A stretch of 64,000 nt of DNA from Stenotrophomonas tumulicola (GCF_014117215.1 NZ_JACGXS010000005.1:1-64000), one strand, 5' to 3'; counted from the stretch's first letter, positions 25,341-35,257 are shown. Numbers and translations: made by a program. The notes: generated from the letters alone by a model not told the origin.

Positions 25341-27682
25341 TGCAGCCGTTCCACTTCGTCGCCGTCTTCCTTCTTCAGCGGGAACGCATAGCTGATCGAG
25401 ATCGGACCGACCGGGGCACGCCACAACAGGGCCACGCCGGTGGACACGCGCAGTTCGTTGGCCTTGAAGTTGTCGACGCCGTTGTAGACGTTGCCGAAAT
25501 CGAGGAACGCCGAAACGCGTGCCGACGGGCTGTCGAAAAGGCGGGGGAAATAGGCTTCGACCGAACCGACGGTCTTCAGCGAACCGCCCAGCGGCTGGCC
25601 GCGGTTGTAGTAAGCGGTGGCTTCCGAACGTGGACCCAGGGTGTTGTCTTCGAAGCCGCGTACCGAGTTGGTGCCGCCGGCGTAGAAATTCTCGAAGAAC
25701 GGCAGGCCGGAGGCAGTCACCACGCGGGTGTTGCCTTCTGCATCGGTCAGCACGCGGCTCGTGTCGCTGCCGTAGCTGTCGCCGTAGCCGACTTCGGCAC
25801 GGGTGTTGATCACCAGCGACGGGATGATTGGCCAGTACTTGCTGATCTGGTAGTTCAGCTTGTAGTACTCGATGGTCGAGCCCGGCAACGTGGTTTCCAG
25901 GCCGACACGCTGGTAGGTACCGCGGGTAGGCATGAAGTAATCGTTGCGCGAGTCGCGTGCCCAGCCCAGTTCAGTGCGCCACGCGTGGAAGGTGCGGCGA
26001 CCGACGGCATGGATGTAGTCGATGATCGCTTCCGGCGTCGACCCCTGGTAGGTGGTGATCTGGTTGCTGTCGATGCCCAGCATCAGCGAGACGGTGTCGG
26101 TCTCGGTGATCGGCACGCCGAACACCATCTGCGCGGCACCGTTGGTGCTGTTGTACTGCGCGGTGTTGAAGTCGGAGTAATCCAGTTCGCGCCAGGACAG
26201 GTTGTAGCCCAGCGATACGCCGTCGTCGGTGAAGTACGGGTTGGTGTAGGAGAAGCCATAGCGCTGCAGGTAGCTGCTGCGCGAGGCCTCCACCGACACG
26301 CGGTTGCCGCCGCCGAGGAAGTTGTTCTGCGACAGCTGCACCGAGGTGGTCATGCCGTAGGACTGCGAGTAGCCCAGGCCGAACACGAAGCTGCCCGAAG
26401 TGGTTTCCTTGACGTTGTAGACAACGTCCACCTGGTCGTTGCTGCCGGTGACCGCCGGGGTCTCCACTTCCACCGCCTCGAAGTAACCCAGGCGCTGCAG
26501 GCGGATCTTGGAACGGTCGATCGCTGCCTGCGAGTACCAGCTGTTCTCGAACTGGCGCATTTCACGGCGCATGACTTCATCGGAAGTACGGGTATTGCCG
26601 CGGAACACGATCTGGCGCACCGATACGCGCGGGCCGGGGACGACCTGCATGTTGATCGCCACCGTGCGGTCGGCACGGTTGGTGGTCGGGATCGGGTTCA
26701 CCTTGGCGAACGCATAGCCGATGTTGGACAACGAGTTGGTGATGGAGTTGGAACTGAACTCCAGCAACGCGCGCGAGAAGGTATCCCCCGACTTCTGGAT
26801 GACCATGCGCTCGACATCTTCCTGCGGCAGCACGGTATCGCCGCTGACGCTGATATCGGAGATGGTGTACTGCTCGCCTTCGGTCACGCCGGCGCTGATG
26901 AACATGTCGCGCTTGTCGGGGCTGATCGACACCTGGGTGGAGTCGATGCTGAAGTCCACGTAGCCGCGATCCAGGTACCAGGAGTTGAGCTTCTCCAGGT
27001 CACCGGACATTTTCTCCTTGGAGTACTGGTCATCGCGGCGATACCACGAGGCCCAGTTGTGCTCCTTGGATTCCCAGGTATCCAGGATGTCCTCGGCCGG
27101 GAACTTCTCGGTGCCGATCAGGTTGACATGGCGGATCTTGGCTGCCTTGCCTTCCTTGATGGTGATCGCGATGTCAACGCGGTTGCGGTCCAGCGGACTC
27201 ACCGTCGGGGTGATCTCCACGGTGTACTTGCCGCGGTCGTTGTACTGGCGGCGCAGTTCCTGGGTCACGCGGTCCAGGCTGAGGCGATCAAACGTGCCGC
27301 CTTCGCTCAGGCCGATGTCGCTCAGGCCCTTTAGCAGCTGGTCGGACTTGATGTCCTTGTTGCCGGTGACGGTCAGCTTGTTGATCGCCGGGCGCTCCTT
27401 GACCGTGACCACCAGGATGTCGCCCTGGCGATCCAGCTGCACGTCCTCGAAGAAGCCGGTCTTGTACAGGGCGCGGATGGTTTCGCTGGCCTTTGCGTCG
27501 GTCAATGCCTGGCCGCGTTCCACCGGGAGGTAGGTGAACACGGTGCCGGAGCTGATGCGCTGCAGGCCGTCCACGCGGATGTCGCTGACCGTGAAGGGGG
27601 CGGCAGCCTGCGCCAGTGCGGGGGCGCCGATGCCAACAGCGAGGGCGAGGGCCAGCAGGCGGCGGTTCGGGAGTCGCGTCAT
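25316..27682 (-). CDS. bamA: Outer-membrane protein assembly factor BamA
   Basis: 788 residues. BamA is the Omp85 insertase that folds beta-barrel proteins into the outer membrane. The signal peptide is MTRLPNRRLLALALAVGIG... cleaved after AQA. Five POTRA domains follow (about 25-425; FTVSDIRVDGLQRISSGTVF is POTRA1), then the barrel, with VRGFEDNTLGPR in the loop-6 VRGF motif. The C-terminal Phe, needed for recognition, is present (FTFGGQF). The ATG at 27682 gives a proper signal peptide; an earlier in-frame ATG at 27760 would add 26 residues ahead of it. It follows rseP closely. Confidence 0.97.
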   Translation of the reverse strand: MTRLPNRRLLALALAVGIGAPALAQAAAPFTVSDIRVDGLQRISSGTVFTYLPVERGQALTDAKASETIRALYKTGFFEDVQLDRQGDILVVTVKERPAINKLTVTGNKDIKSDQLLKGLSDIGLSEGGTFDRLSLDRVTQELRRQYNDRGKYTVEITPTVSPLDRNRVDIAITIKEGKAAKIRHVNLIGTEKFPAEDILDTWESKEHNWASWYRRDDQYSKEKMSGDLEKLNSWYLDRGYVDFSIDSTQVSISPDKRDMFISAGVTEGEQYTISDISVSGDTVLPQEDVERMVIQKSGDTFSRALLEFSSNSITNSLSNIGYAFAKVNPIPTTNRADRTVAINMQVVPGPRVSVRQIVFRGNTRTSDEVMRREMRQFENSWYSQAAIDRSKIRLQRLGYFEAVEVETPAVTGSNDQVDVVYNVKETTSGSFVFGLGYSQSYGMTTSVQLSQNNFLGGGNRVSVEASRSSYLQRYGFSYTNPYFTDDGVSLGYNLSWRELDYSDFNTAQYNSTNGAAQMVFGVPITETDTVSLMLGIDSNQITTYQGSTPEAIIDYIHAVGRRTFHAWRTELGWARDSRNDYFMPTRGTYQRVGLETTLPGSTIEYYKLNYQISKYWPIIPSLVINTRAEVGYGDSYGSDTSRVLTDAEGNTRVVTASGLPFFENFYAGGTNSVRGFEDNTLGPRSEATAYYNRGQPLGGSLKTVGSVEAYFPRLFDSPSARVSAFLDFGNVYNGVDNFKANELRVSTGVALLWRAPVGPISISYAFPLKKEDGDEVERLQFTFGGQF

Positions 27683-27770
27683 GTCACGTCCGGTTGAGGT
27701 CGATTGCTTGTTGCGGAATGCCGACGTTGTAGACGGCGACAGCAGGAAAAAGTTCATCATGGGTCGAGGT

Positions 27771-29129
27771 TCACCGCGGGACCAGGCCGAGGATGTCGTT
27801 ATAGAACGCCAGCCCCATCAGCCCGGCCAACAGCGCCAGACCGATGAACTGGCCGGCAGCCATGGCACGCTCGCTCAGCGGACTGCCCTTGACCAACTCT
27901 ATAAGGTAATACAGCAGGTGCCCGCCGTCCAAGACAGGAATGGGTAACAGGTTGATGATGCACAGGCTCAGCGACAGCAGGGCCAGGAACTGCAGGAACC
28001 AGTCCAGCCCCCGCTGCGCGGAAATATTGGCGACCCGGGCAATGGTGACAGGCCCGGAGACATTCTGCAGCGAGGCGTTTCCGGTCACGATCCGACGCAT
28101 CATGCCCAGCGAATCGGTCGCCATGCGACCGGTTTCGCTGATCGCCACCGGCACCGCCGCCAGTGGACCATACTTGAGCACGGTATCGTAGGCAGGGCTG
28201 TGGGACTCGGAAAAGGCGATGCCCAGCTGCCATATCGGCTGGCCGGTTCCGTCAGTGCCCTGGCGCGGCGTGACTTCCAGGGCCAGGCGCTCGCCGCCGC
28301 GCAGCACGTCGACCATGCCACCACCGCCGCGCTTGCCCAGCGTCTGTATGGCCGGATAGACCTGCTCGGCGCTGTCGATGCGTTCACCGTCAACCGCCAC
28401 GATCAGGTCGCCCGGCTGCAGCACGCCGCGTACGGCTGAATCGTCCACCAGCCGGTCCACCAGTGCCGGCTGCAGCCAGAACTGCCAGTTGAGCCCGGCC
28501 AGCAGCGGCACGCGGCGTTCGTCGAAGCCGGCCGGCAACTGCGACAGCGGCAGCCTGCGTTCGCGCTTCTGGTCCTGTACGTCCAGCACCTGCAGGGTCA
28601 CGTCGTGACGGTCCATGGCGGCGGCGGTCAGCGCCATGCTGGCCTCGCCCACGGTGGCTACGGTGCGTCCATCCACTGCCAGGATACGTTCGCCGCCCTG
28701 CAGCCCGGCGGCCTGGGCCATGCCACTGGTGCGCCCGATGGTGGCCGAATAGTCCTGTTTGCCGATCACGAACATCGCCCACAGCAGCAGCATGCACAGC
28801 AGCAGGTTGGCCAACGGGCCGGCGGCCACTACGGCAATGCGCTGCCAGACGGTCTTGTGGTTGAAGGCCTGGCCGCGCTCGTGCGGGTGGACCTCGACCT
28901 CACGTTCGTCGAGCATCTTCACGTAACCGCCAAGGGGGATCGCGGCGATGGCGAACTCGGTGCCATGGCGGTCGCGGCGTGACCACAGCGGTTTGCCGAA
29001 GCCGACCGAGAAGCGCAGCACCTTCACCCCGCAGCGGCGCGCCACCCAGTAGTGCCCGTACTCGTGGATGGTCACGAGCAGGCCCAGGCTGACGATCATC
29101 CACCACACCGATCCGAGGAACTCAGTCAT
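27771..29129 (-). CDS. rseP: Site-2 zinc protease RseP
   Basis: 452 residues, as in E. coli RseP (450). This inner-membrane protease cuts anti-sigma factor RseA and leftover signal peptides. The zinc site is H22-EYG-H26, with the third ligand in the LDGGHL motif near the C-terminus. Two PDZ domains lie between (ERILAVDGRTVATVGEAS and LIVAVDGERIDSAEQVYPAI). Four membrane helices are visible. It lies 49 bp after dxr and just ahead of bamA, the standard Gammaproteobacterial order, linking envelope stress control to OMP assembly. Confidence 0.97.
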   Translation of the reverse strand: MTEFLGSVWWMIVSLGLLVTIHEYGHYWVARRCGVKVLRFSVGFGKPLWSRRDRHGTEFAIAAIPLGGYVKMLDEREVEVHPHERGQAFNHKTVWQRIAVVAAGPLANLLLCMLLLWAMFVIGKQDYSATIGRTSGMAQAAGLQGGERILAVDGRTVATVGEASMALTAAAMDRHDVTLQVLDVQDQKRERRLPLSQLPAGFDERRVPLLAGLNWQFWLQPALVDRLVDDSAVRGVLQPGDLIVAVDGERIDSAEQVYPAIQTLGKRGGGGMVDVLRGGERLALEVTPRQGTDGTGQPIWQLGIAFSESHSPAYDTVLKYGPLAAVPVAISETGRMATDSLGMMRRIVTGNASLQNVSGPVTIARVANISAQRGLDWFLQFLALLSLSLCIINLLPIPVLDGGHLLYYLIELVKGSPLSERAMAAGQFIGLALLAGLMGLAFYNDILGLVPR

Positions 29130-29178
29130 GGCAACTCACGGTGGCAGGGGAGGGGAAAGGCATGCAGGCAGGCAAGTC

Positions 29179-30369
29179 TCAGGCGGTCTCGATGGCGGTC
29201 CGGGTCAGCTGGCGGGCGTGCTTGTCGGCCGCCAGCAGGCCGTCCAGTGTATCGGCAGGCCCGGATGGCAGTGTTGACAGAGCGTTATCCACCAGTGCGG
29301 GAATGGCCAGAAAGCCTATCTTCCCCTGAAGAAACGCTGAAACGGCTTCTTCGTTGGCCGCATTGAGGATCGCCGGGGCGGTGCCGCCGGCGCGCATTGC
29401 CTGCCAGGCCAGCGCCAGGCAGGGGAAGGCATCGGTATCGGGGGCTTCGAAATCCAGCCGTCCCTGGCGGAGCAGGTCCAGCCCTTCGACCCCCGATTCG
29501 ATGCGCTCGGGCCAGCCCAGCCCGACCGCCAGGGTGGTGCGCATGTCCGGCAGCCCCATCTGCGCCAGCGTGGAACCGTCCATGAATTCGACCAATGAAT
29601 GCACCAGGCTCTGCGGGTGCACCAGCACCTCGATGTGGGCTGGTGGCAGGCCAAACAGGTGGTGGGCTTCGATGACTTCAAGGCCCTTGTTCATCAGCGT
29701 GGCCGAATCGACCGAAATCTTCGGTCCCATCGACCATTTCGGGTGGGCGACGGCTTGGGCGGGCGTCACCTGTTCCAGCTCGGCGCGCGAACGGCCGCGG
29801 AACGGGCCGCCGGAGGCGGTCAACAGGATCCGGCGCACACCGGCCCCTTCCCGGCTGGCATCGCGCGAACGCAGGCACTGGAAGATGGCGCTGTGCTCGC
29901 TGTCGATCGGAATGATCTCCGCACCGGCCAGGGTGGCGGTACGGGTCAGCAGTTCGCCGGCCAGCACCAGCGATTCCTTGTTGGCCAGCAGGATGCGCTT
30001 GCCGGCGGAGGCCGCGGCCAGGGTCGAGGAGAGTCCGGCGGCACCGACGATGGCGGCGACCACCGTATCGCAGGCCTCGCCAGCGGCGAGGGCGTCCAGC
30101 GCGATATCGCCGGCGTGGGCGGTGGTGGCCAGGCCGGCATCGCGCAGGCCATCGCGCAGGCGCGTATAGAGCGACGCGTCGGCGATCACCGCGTGCAGCG
30201 GCTGGTGCACGCGGCACAGTGCCAACAGCGCATCGACCTGTGAACCCGCGGCCAGCACCGTGGGCTGGAAGCGCTGCGGGTGGCGGGCGATGACATCCAG
30301 CGCCGATGCGCCGATGGAGCCGGTGGCGCCGAGAACGGCGACCCGGCGAAGGGCGGGGACGGCTTTCAT
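29179..30369 (-). CDS. dxr: 1-deoxy-D-xylulose-5-phosphate reductoisomerase
   Basis: 396 residues. Dxr makes 2-C-methylerythritol 4-phosphate, the committed step of the non-mevalonate isoprenoid pathway, with NADPH and a divalent metal. The NADPH site is [17 protein letters not shown] at the N-terminus. The metal/substrate motif is [14 protein letters not shown]. Further conserved parts are [15 protein letters not shown] and [21 protein letters not shown]. The ATG at 30369 lies two bases after the cdsA stop, so the genes are co-translated. The isoprenoid product feeds UppS encoded just upstream in the operon. Confidence 0.97.
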   Translation of the reverse strand: MKAVPALRRVAVLGATGSIGASALDVIARHPQRFQPTVLAAGSQVDALLALCRVHQPLHAVIADASLYTRLRDGLRDAGLATTAHAGDIALDALAAGEACDTVVAAIVGAAGLSSTLAAASAGKRILLANKESLVLAGELLTRTATLAGAEIIPIDSEHSAIFQCLRSRDASREGAGVRRILLTASGGPFRGRSRAELEQVTPAQAVAHPKWSMGPKISVDSATLMNKGLEVIEAHHLFGLPPAHIEVLVHPQSLVHSLVEFMDGSTLAQMGLPDMRTTLAVGLGWPERIESGVEGLDLLRQGRLDFEAPDTDAFPCLALAWQAMRAGGTAPAILNAANEEAVSAFLQGKIGFLAIPALVDNALSTLPSGPADTLDGLLAADKHARQLTRTAIETA

Positions 30370-30371
30370 GG

Positions 30372-31214
30372 TCAGAGCCCGAAGATTTCCTTGCCGATGG
30401 CAAACACCGGCAGCGCGGCAAGGACGCCATCGACGCGGTCCAGCACGCCGCCGTGACCCGGAATGATGTGCCCGGAGTCCTTGGCGCCGGCGTGGCGCTT
30501 GAGCAGGCTTTCGAACAGATCGCCCAGTACCGAAGCAAACACCGCTACCACGGTGACCAGCAGCAGCCAGGGCAATTGGGCGGTGCTGACCAGTTGCCAC
30601 TCCGGCACGCCAAAACCCAGCCCGAAGGCAATGGCCACCAGCACCCCGGCGACAAGGCCACCGAACAGGCCTTCCCAGGTCTTGTTGGGGCTGACCCGCG
30701 GCGCCAGCTTGTGGCGGCCGAAGGCACGGCCGGCGAAATAGGCGCCCGAATCGGCGGCCCACACCACGGCCAGCGCGGTCAGCAGCCACAGGTGGCCCTG
30801 CTCGCTGGAGGCATGGATGAGAACCAGCGAGGCCCATGCCGGCAGCACCGCCAGCGTGCCTGCCAGCAGTTTGAAGGTACGTGCCGGGCTGTCCGGTCGT
30901 GCGCCGAAATCGAACCAGCGCAGCCATAGCAATGCCAGCAGCCACCAGCCGACGCCGACCAGCGCAGCCACGCGGAACAGGAATAGCGAGGCATCGCGGT
31001 CCCACACCACCAGCACCATCAGGACCAGGTTGAGCAGCAGCAGGGTGGTGCGGGCGAGGGTGTCTTCCACCCCGGCCAGCTTCAGCCATTCCCACAGGCC
31101 TATCAGCAGCACGGCGGCGGCGGCGGCGGCCAGCCATTGGCTGGGCAGCAGCAGGATGGCGGCAATGGCCGCCGGCGCCATGATCAGGGCGGCGAGGACT
31201 CGGATTCTGGTCAT
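30372..31214 (-). CDS. cdsA: Phosphatidate cytidylyltransferase
   Basis: 280 residues with about eight membrane helices. CdsA makes CDP-diacylglycerol, the precursor of all phospholipids, at the inner membrane. The family signature is at the C-terminus: [25 protein letters not shown], preceded by [19 protein letters not shown] and [12 protein letters not shown]. The gene is 49 bp after uppS and two bases before dxr. The uppS-cdsA gap contains three GGTCAT steps in a row (31255-31268), too short to interpret. Confidence 0.96.
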   Translation of the reverse strand: MTRIRVLAALIMAPAAIAAILLLPSQWLAAAAAAVLLIGLWEWLKLAGVEDTLARTTLLLLNLVLMVLVVWDRDASLFLFRVAALVGVGWWLLALLWLRWFDFGARPDSPARTFKLLAGTLAVLPAWASLVLIHASSEQGHLWLLTALAVVWAADSGAYFAGRAFGRHKLAPRVSPNKTWEGLFGGLVAGVLVAIAFGLGFGVPEWQLVSTAQLPWLLLVTVVAVFASVLGDLFESLLKRHAGAKDSGHIIPGHGGVLDRVDGVLAALPVFAIGKEIFGL

Positions 31215-31263
31215 TGGAAGGTCCTGGGCGTCCCGGCTGCGAAAACCCGGATCATGGTCATGG

Positions 31264-32031
31264 TCATGGGCCGGACGTCTCGTTGGCCAGGGTGGCGATC
31301 TGGGCGCTGGTCAGGCCGAAGCGGCGTTCGCGCCCCGCATAGGTGTCCAGCGCGCGCTGCATCTGGTCGGCATCGAAATCCGGCCACAGCACGTCGGTGA
31401 ACCACAGCTCGGTGTAGGCCAGCTGCCAGAGCAGGAAATTGCTCACGCGCGTATCGCCGCCAGTACGGATGAACAGGTCCGGTGGCGGCATGTCGGCCAG
31501 CGCCATGTAGCTGCCGAGCAGGCTTTCGTCGATCTGTTCGGGCAGCAGCCTGCCGGCGGCTACTTCCTGGGCCAGCGTGCGTGCGGCGCGCACGATGTCC
31601 TGGCGGCCACCATAACTGGCGGCGATGGACAGGGTCATCGCGGTATTGTCGGCAGTGCGGTGTTCGGCCTGCTGCATGCGCCCGACCAGCGATGCGCCGA
31701 AGCGCTCGCGTTCGCCGATGAAGCGTATGCGCACGCCGCGGCGATGCAGTTCGTCGACTTCGCGGTCCAGCGCGTGCAGGAACAGCTTCATCAAGGCCTG
31801 CACTTCGTCTTCCGGCCGGCCCCAGTTCTCGCTGGAGAACGCGAACAGGGTCAGCGCCTGGATGCCCAGTTCAAGGCAGCGGTCGACAGTGCGGTTGACC
31901 GCACGTGCACCGGCACGGTGGCCGATCATGCGTGGGCGGCGGCGCTGCTGCGCCCAACGCCCGTTGCCATCCATGATGATGGCAACGTGGCGCGGCAGTG
32001 TGCTGGGCAATGGTGGAGGAGCTGAAGGCAT
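31264..32031 (-). CDS. uppS: Undecaprenyl diphosphate synthase
   Basis: 255 residues, normal size. It is a cis-prenyltransferase that makes the C55 lipid carrier for peptidoglycan and O-antigen. The catalytic Asp is in VAIIMDGNGRWAQQR. The substrate-binding stretches are LTLFAFSSENWGRP and the C-terminal LFIRTGGDTRVSNFLLWQLAYTE. Five bases separate it from frr upstream, so it belongs to the same transcript. With dxr and cdsA it forms an isoprenoid/lipid block. Confidence 0.97.
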   Translation of the reverse strand: MPSAPPPLPSTLPRHVAIIMDGNGRWAQQRRRPRMIGHRAGARAVNRTVDRCLELGIQALTLFAFSSENWGRPEDEVQALMKLFLHALDREVDELHRRGVRIRFIGERERFGASLVGRMQQAEHRTADNTAMTLSIAASYGGRQDIVRAARTLAQEVAAGRLLPEQIDESLLGSYMALADMPPPDLFIRTGGDTRVSNFLLWQLAYTELWFTDVLWPDFDADQMQRALDTYAGRERRFGLTSAQIATLANETSGP

Positions 32032-32036
32032 CGGCT

Positions 32037-32594
32037 TCAGAGTGCCATCAGTTCCTTTTCTTTCTCGGCCACGACACTGTCGACGTCCTTGATCGACTTG
32101 TCGGTCTGCTTCTGGATGTCGTCTTCGCCACGCTTTTTGTCGTCTTCGCTGATCGACTTGTCCTTGAGCAGGGCAGCGATGGCCTTGTTGGCATCCTGGC
32201 GGATGTTGCGGATGGCGATCTTGGCGCCTTCGCCTTCCTTCTGGACCTGCTTGGCCAGTTCCTTGCGACGTTCTTCGGTCGGCGGCGGCAGGTTCAGGCG
32301 GATGACGGTGCCGGCGACATTCGGCGTCAGGCCGAGGTCGGAGGCATAGATGGCCTTTTCCACGTCCTTGATCATGCCCTTGTCGAACAGGTTGATCACC
32401 AGCGAATGACCTTCGGAAACGCTGACCGAGGCCACCTGGTTCAAGGGAGTGTCGGCGCCGTAGGCCTTGACCGTGATGCGATCCAGCAGGGCCGGCGAGG
32501 CGCGGCCGGTGCGGATGGCGGTCAGCGACTGGCGCAGAGCGTCGATGCTCTTGTTCATGCGCGTCTGCGCGTTATCTTTGATTTCGTTGAGCAT
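32037..32594 (-). CDS. frr: Ribosome recycling factor
   Basis: 185 residues, exactly the family length. RRF with EF-G splits post-termination ribosomes. Conserved segments are the N-terminal helix ...RMNKSIDALRQSLTAIRTGRASPALLD, IRLNLPPPTEERRKELAKQV and the C-terminal helix DIQKQTDKSIKDVDSVVAEKEKEL. A perfect TATAAT (minus strand, 32627-32632) suggests its own promoter. The short leader has an 8-bp stem, CGCCCGAT/ATCGGGCG (32595-32626), ending right at the start codon. Confidence 0.97.
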   Translation of the reverse strand: MLNEIKDNAQTRMNKSIDALRQSLTAIRTGRASPALLDRITVKAYGADTPLNQVASVSVSEGHSLVINLFDKGMIKDVEKAIYASDLGLTPNVAGTVIRLNLPPPTEERRKELAKQVQKEGEGAKIAIRNIRQDANKAIAALLKDKSISEDDKKRGEDDIQKQTDKSIKDVDSVVAEKEKELMAL

Positions 32595-32626
32595 CGCCCG
32601 ATCCTGGGTAGTACTGGAATCGGGCG

Positions 32627-32632
32627 ATTATA
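32627..32632 (-). promoter_or_regulatory. -10 box of a probable frr promoter
   Basis: Reads TATAAT on the minus strand, 33 bp upstream of the frr ATG. No good -35 is seen at the expected distance. The predicted transcript would start near 32620, inside the stem formed by 32595-32602 and 32619-32626. Confidence 0.45.
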
Positions 32633-32684
32633 GGCGAATAGGGCCTCTGCCGGGACCGCAGGGCCCCGGTCGTGCATCCGGCGC

Positions 32685-33419
32685 TCAGGAGGCAGGGGTG
32701 TTGCGGCCACGCACCAGGGTGCCGATGTTCTCGCCATGCAGGATCTTCAGCAGTTCGCCCGGCTGGCCCATGTCGAACACGCGCAGTGGCAGGTCGCTGT
32801 CGCGCGCCAGCGCAAATGCCGCGGTATCCATCACTTCCAGCCCGCGGGTGATGACGTCGTCATAGGTCAGGCTGTCGAAACGTACCGCATCGCTGTGCTT
32901 GTTCGGATCCTTGTCGTACACGCCATCGACCTTGGTGGCCTTCAGCAGCAGGTCCGCGCCGATCTCGATCGCACGCAGCGCGGCGCCCGAATCGGTGGTG
33001 AAGAACGGGCTGCCGACACCGGCGGCGAAGATGACCAGGCGGCCTTTTTCAAGGTGGCGGATCGCACGGCGGCGGATGTAGTCCTCGCACACGTCATTGA
33101 TCTTGATCGCGCTCATCACCCGCGCCTTGGCGCCGACTTTTTCCAGCGCGTCCTGCATGGCCAGTGCGTTGATCACCGTGGCCAGCATGCCCATCTGGTC
33201 GCCGGTGACGCGGTCCATGCCGCCTGCGGCAAGGCCTGCGCCGCGGAAGATATTGCCGCCCCCGATCACCAGGGCGACTTCGGCGCCGGCTTGCTGCGCT
33301 TCGACGACTTCACGGGCAAGGCGGTTGATGATCTTGGGGTCGATGCCATAGTCCTCGTCTCCCATCAGCGCCTCCCCGGACAGTTTCAGCAGGATGCGGC
33401 GATAGGCGAGCTTGGACAT
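32685..33419 (-). CDS. pyrH: Uridylate (UMP) kinase
   Basis: 244 residues. Hexameric bacterial UMP kinase of the amino-acid kinase fold converts UMP to UDP and responds to GTP and UTP. Conserved parts are [63 protein letters not shown] and [13 protein letters not shown]. It is 90 bp before frr on the same strand. A 16-nt perfect palindrome (33439-33454) precedes the start. In E. coli pyrH lies directly after tsf; here a HDOD-GGDEF gene intervenes. Confidence 0.97.
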   Translation of the reverse strand: MSKLAYRRILLKLSGEALMGDEDYGIDPKIINRLAREVVEAQQAGAEVALVIGGGNIFRGAGLAAGGMDRVTGDQMGMLATVINALAMQDALEKVGAKARVMSAIKINDVCEDYIRRRAIRHLEKGRLVIFAAGVGSPFFTTDSGAALRAIEIGADLLLKATKVDGVYDKDPNKHSDAVRFDSLTYDDVITRGLEVMDTAAFALARDSDLPLRVFDMGQPGELLKILHGENIGTLVRGRNTPAS

Positions 33420-33438
33420 GTGGACCTCTGGGTGCGTG

Positions 33439-33454
33439 GAATCCCCGGGGATTC
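33439..33454. promoter_or_regulatory. 16-nt perfect palindrome upstream of pyrH
   Basis: GAATCCCCGGGGATTC, 20 bp upstream of the pyrH ATG. It could be an operator half-site pair or a small leader hairpin. No known regulator is matched. Confidence 0.35.
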
Positions 33455-33527
33455 TACTGCCAAAGCGGGGCGCGGCTGTAGTCTTTTTGTGCGTTGCGGC
33501 GAAACGTTTCCCGCCCGACGTGCACGT

Positions 33528-35063
33528 TCAGGCTGCGCTGCCGGTCACCAGGGGAGGTGCCGTGGCAGCGGTATCGGTGCGTGCGCGGGCAATGACCCGG
33601 TTACGGCCGAGGTTCTTGGAGCGGTACAGCACATCGTCGGCGGCGCGCAGCAGGTCCTGCACATCGGCAAAGCGCTCATTGCCCCCCTGGGTGGCCACTC
33701 CTGCCGAGAAGGTGACGAACAGCGGCCCTTCCTGCAGCATCACCATCGGCGTGGACACGACGTTTGCCAGTATCCGGCGGATCACCTCCAGTGCGGCCGT
33801 CTCGCTGGTGTTGGGCAGCAGGGCGACGAACTCTTCGCCACCGTAGCGGGCCACGGTGTCGCTGGCCCGCAACTGCTCCTGCAGCATGCTGGCAAACGCG
33901 CGCAGCACCTCGTCGCCGGTCAGGTGGCCGTGGGCATCGTTGATCTTCTTGAAGTCGTCCAGGTCGATGAAGACCACCGACAACGGCCGGCCATGGCGGG
34001 TGGCGCGCAGGAACTCCTGTTCCAGCACGGTGTCCAGCTGGCGCCGGTTGAGGACGCCGGTCAGGGCGTCCCGGTGTGCCTGCTCGGCGAGCCGCCTGGC
34101 ACGCGCTTCGAACTCGTCGGCACGGCGGTGCGCCTGTTCGACGTCCTGTGCCTGCCTCAGGCTGCGCAGCGTCGCCAACTCCTGTGCATGGTCGATCAGC
34201 AGCTGTACGCGGGCCGGCGTGGCAAGCGGGGCATCGAACAGGCTGGCGATGGTGGGCAGTGCCTTGCCGATCCTCGCCAGCATCCGGTCGAACTGCGCAC
34301 TGTCCAGGTGCAGGCGGTCGTGGACCTGTTCCAGGGCGCGTCCGCGCGCAGCGTCGGAATCAGCGTCCAGCCAGATGTCGGCCACGCTGCCGGACAGCTG
34401 CACGCAGGCCTGGAAATCGTCGTCGGACAGCGTGTCGTCTTCGCTGCGTGCGATGGCATCGACCAGGTAGCGCGGCAGGTCCCAACCGCTGGCGACCAGG
34501 GCGCCGACATCGGCGTGGCTGCACTGCAGGTGTTCACGTTCGCGTGCCAGCAGCATCGGGTTGTCGGCTGCTTCGCGCAGCAGCGGCAGGTAGGCATCGG
34601 GATGCGACTGGGCCAGGGCCAGGATGCCGATGTCCTGCATCAGGCCGGCCAGCATCAGTTCTTCCAGCCGGCGCAGCCCGCGTGCCTGGCCGAGCTGGCT
34701 GGCGGCGAGTGCGCTGAGGATGCTGCGTCGCCAGGCGCGTTCGCGCAGGTCGTGGCCGCTTTCGCCGCACGCCACCAGGCCCTGGGTGACGGTGAAGCCC
34801 AGGGCCAGGCAGAGGGTGGCGTTGAGGCCGAGCATGGTCAGTGCCTGGCCGAGGTTTTCGATCCGCCGGCGACTGGCGTACAGCGGCGAATTGGCGATCC
34901 GCAGCATGCGCGCGCTGAGCGCCATGTCGATCCCGATGATGTCCGCGACGGTGCTGAGTTCCGCCTCGGGGTCCTGGGCCAGCTCGATGATGCGCAGGGC
35001 GATGCCGGGGGGCGAGGGAAGGTGGCGGCAGAGTGCCAGGGCAGCAGTCAGCTCAGGAGGCAT
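33528..35063 (-). CDS. HDOD-GGDEF diguanylate cyclase
   Basis: 511 residues, soluble. Residues ~1-210 form a HDOD domain (LPSPPGIALRIIELAQDPEAEL; the HD pair is degenerate, AGLMQDIG). A coiled-coil-like linker follows (~300-345, QDVEQAHRRADEFEARARRL). The GGDEF domain is ~345-495: DALTGVLNRRQLD, VVFIDLDDFKKIND and an intact GGEEF active site (ARYGGEEFVALLP). An RxxD inhibitory site (RASD) lies five residues before it, so the enzyme is expected to make c-di-GMP and be product-inhibited. It lies between tsf and pyrH on the same strand. The gap from tsf holds a terminator, so it is likely transcribed separately. Confidence 0.92.
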   Translation of the reverse strand: MPPELTAALALCRHLPSPPGIALRIIELAQDPEAELSTVADIIGIDMALSARMLRIANSPLYASRRRIENLGQALTMLGLNATLCLALGFTVTQGLVACGESGHDLRERAWRRSILSALAASQLGQARGLRRLEELMLAGLMQDIGILALAQSHPDAYLPLLREAADNPMLLAREREHLQCSHADVGALVASGWDLPRYLVDAIARSEDDTLSDDDFQACVQLSGSVADIWLDADSDAARGRALEQVHDRLHLDSAQFDRMLARIGKALPTIASLFDAPLATPARVQLLIDHAQELATLRSLRQAQDVEQAHRRADEFEARARRLAEQAHRDALTGVLNRRQLDTVLEQEFLRATRHGRPLSVVFIDLDDFKKINDAHGHLTGDEVLRAFASMLQEQLRASDTVARYGGEEFVALLPNTSETAALEVIRRILANVVSTPMVMLQEGPLFVTFSAGVATQGGNERFADVQDLLRAADDVLYRSKNLGRNRVIARARTDTAATAPPLVTGSAA

Positions 35064-35205
35064 ATCGGGTCGTTCATTGGTTTTGGACGGGAAGACCGGG
35101 ACGCGTCACAGATCTGGGCACAGGCACTTGCATGAAGATCCCTCTCCGCAGGCGGGCAAGTATTGCCTTGAACACGGGATAACGCAAAGTGAGCCGCCGA
35201 CAACG

Positions 35206-35231
35206 AAAAAAGCCGCGCAGGGCGCGGCTTT
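35206..35231 (-). terminator. Intrinsic terminator after tsf
   Basis: Stem AAAGCCGCGC/GCGCGGCTTT (35209-35218 with 35222-35231) and a three-base loop, followed on the minus strand by a run of six U (35206-35211 complement). It ends the rpsB-tsf transcript 27 bp after the tsf stop. Confidence 0.85.
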
Positions 35232-35257
35232 CTTCGTGGACCAGGATGGCGTGGCGA

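Noticed and set aside
27683-27760. N-terminal extension of BamA from the ATG at 27760
   Set aside because: It would place 26 polar residues before the signal peptide; the ATG at 27682 gives a normal signal sequence.
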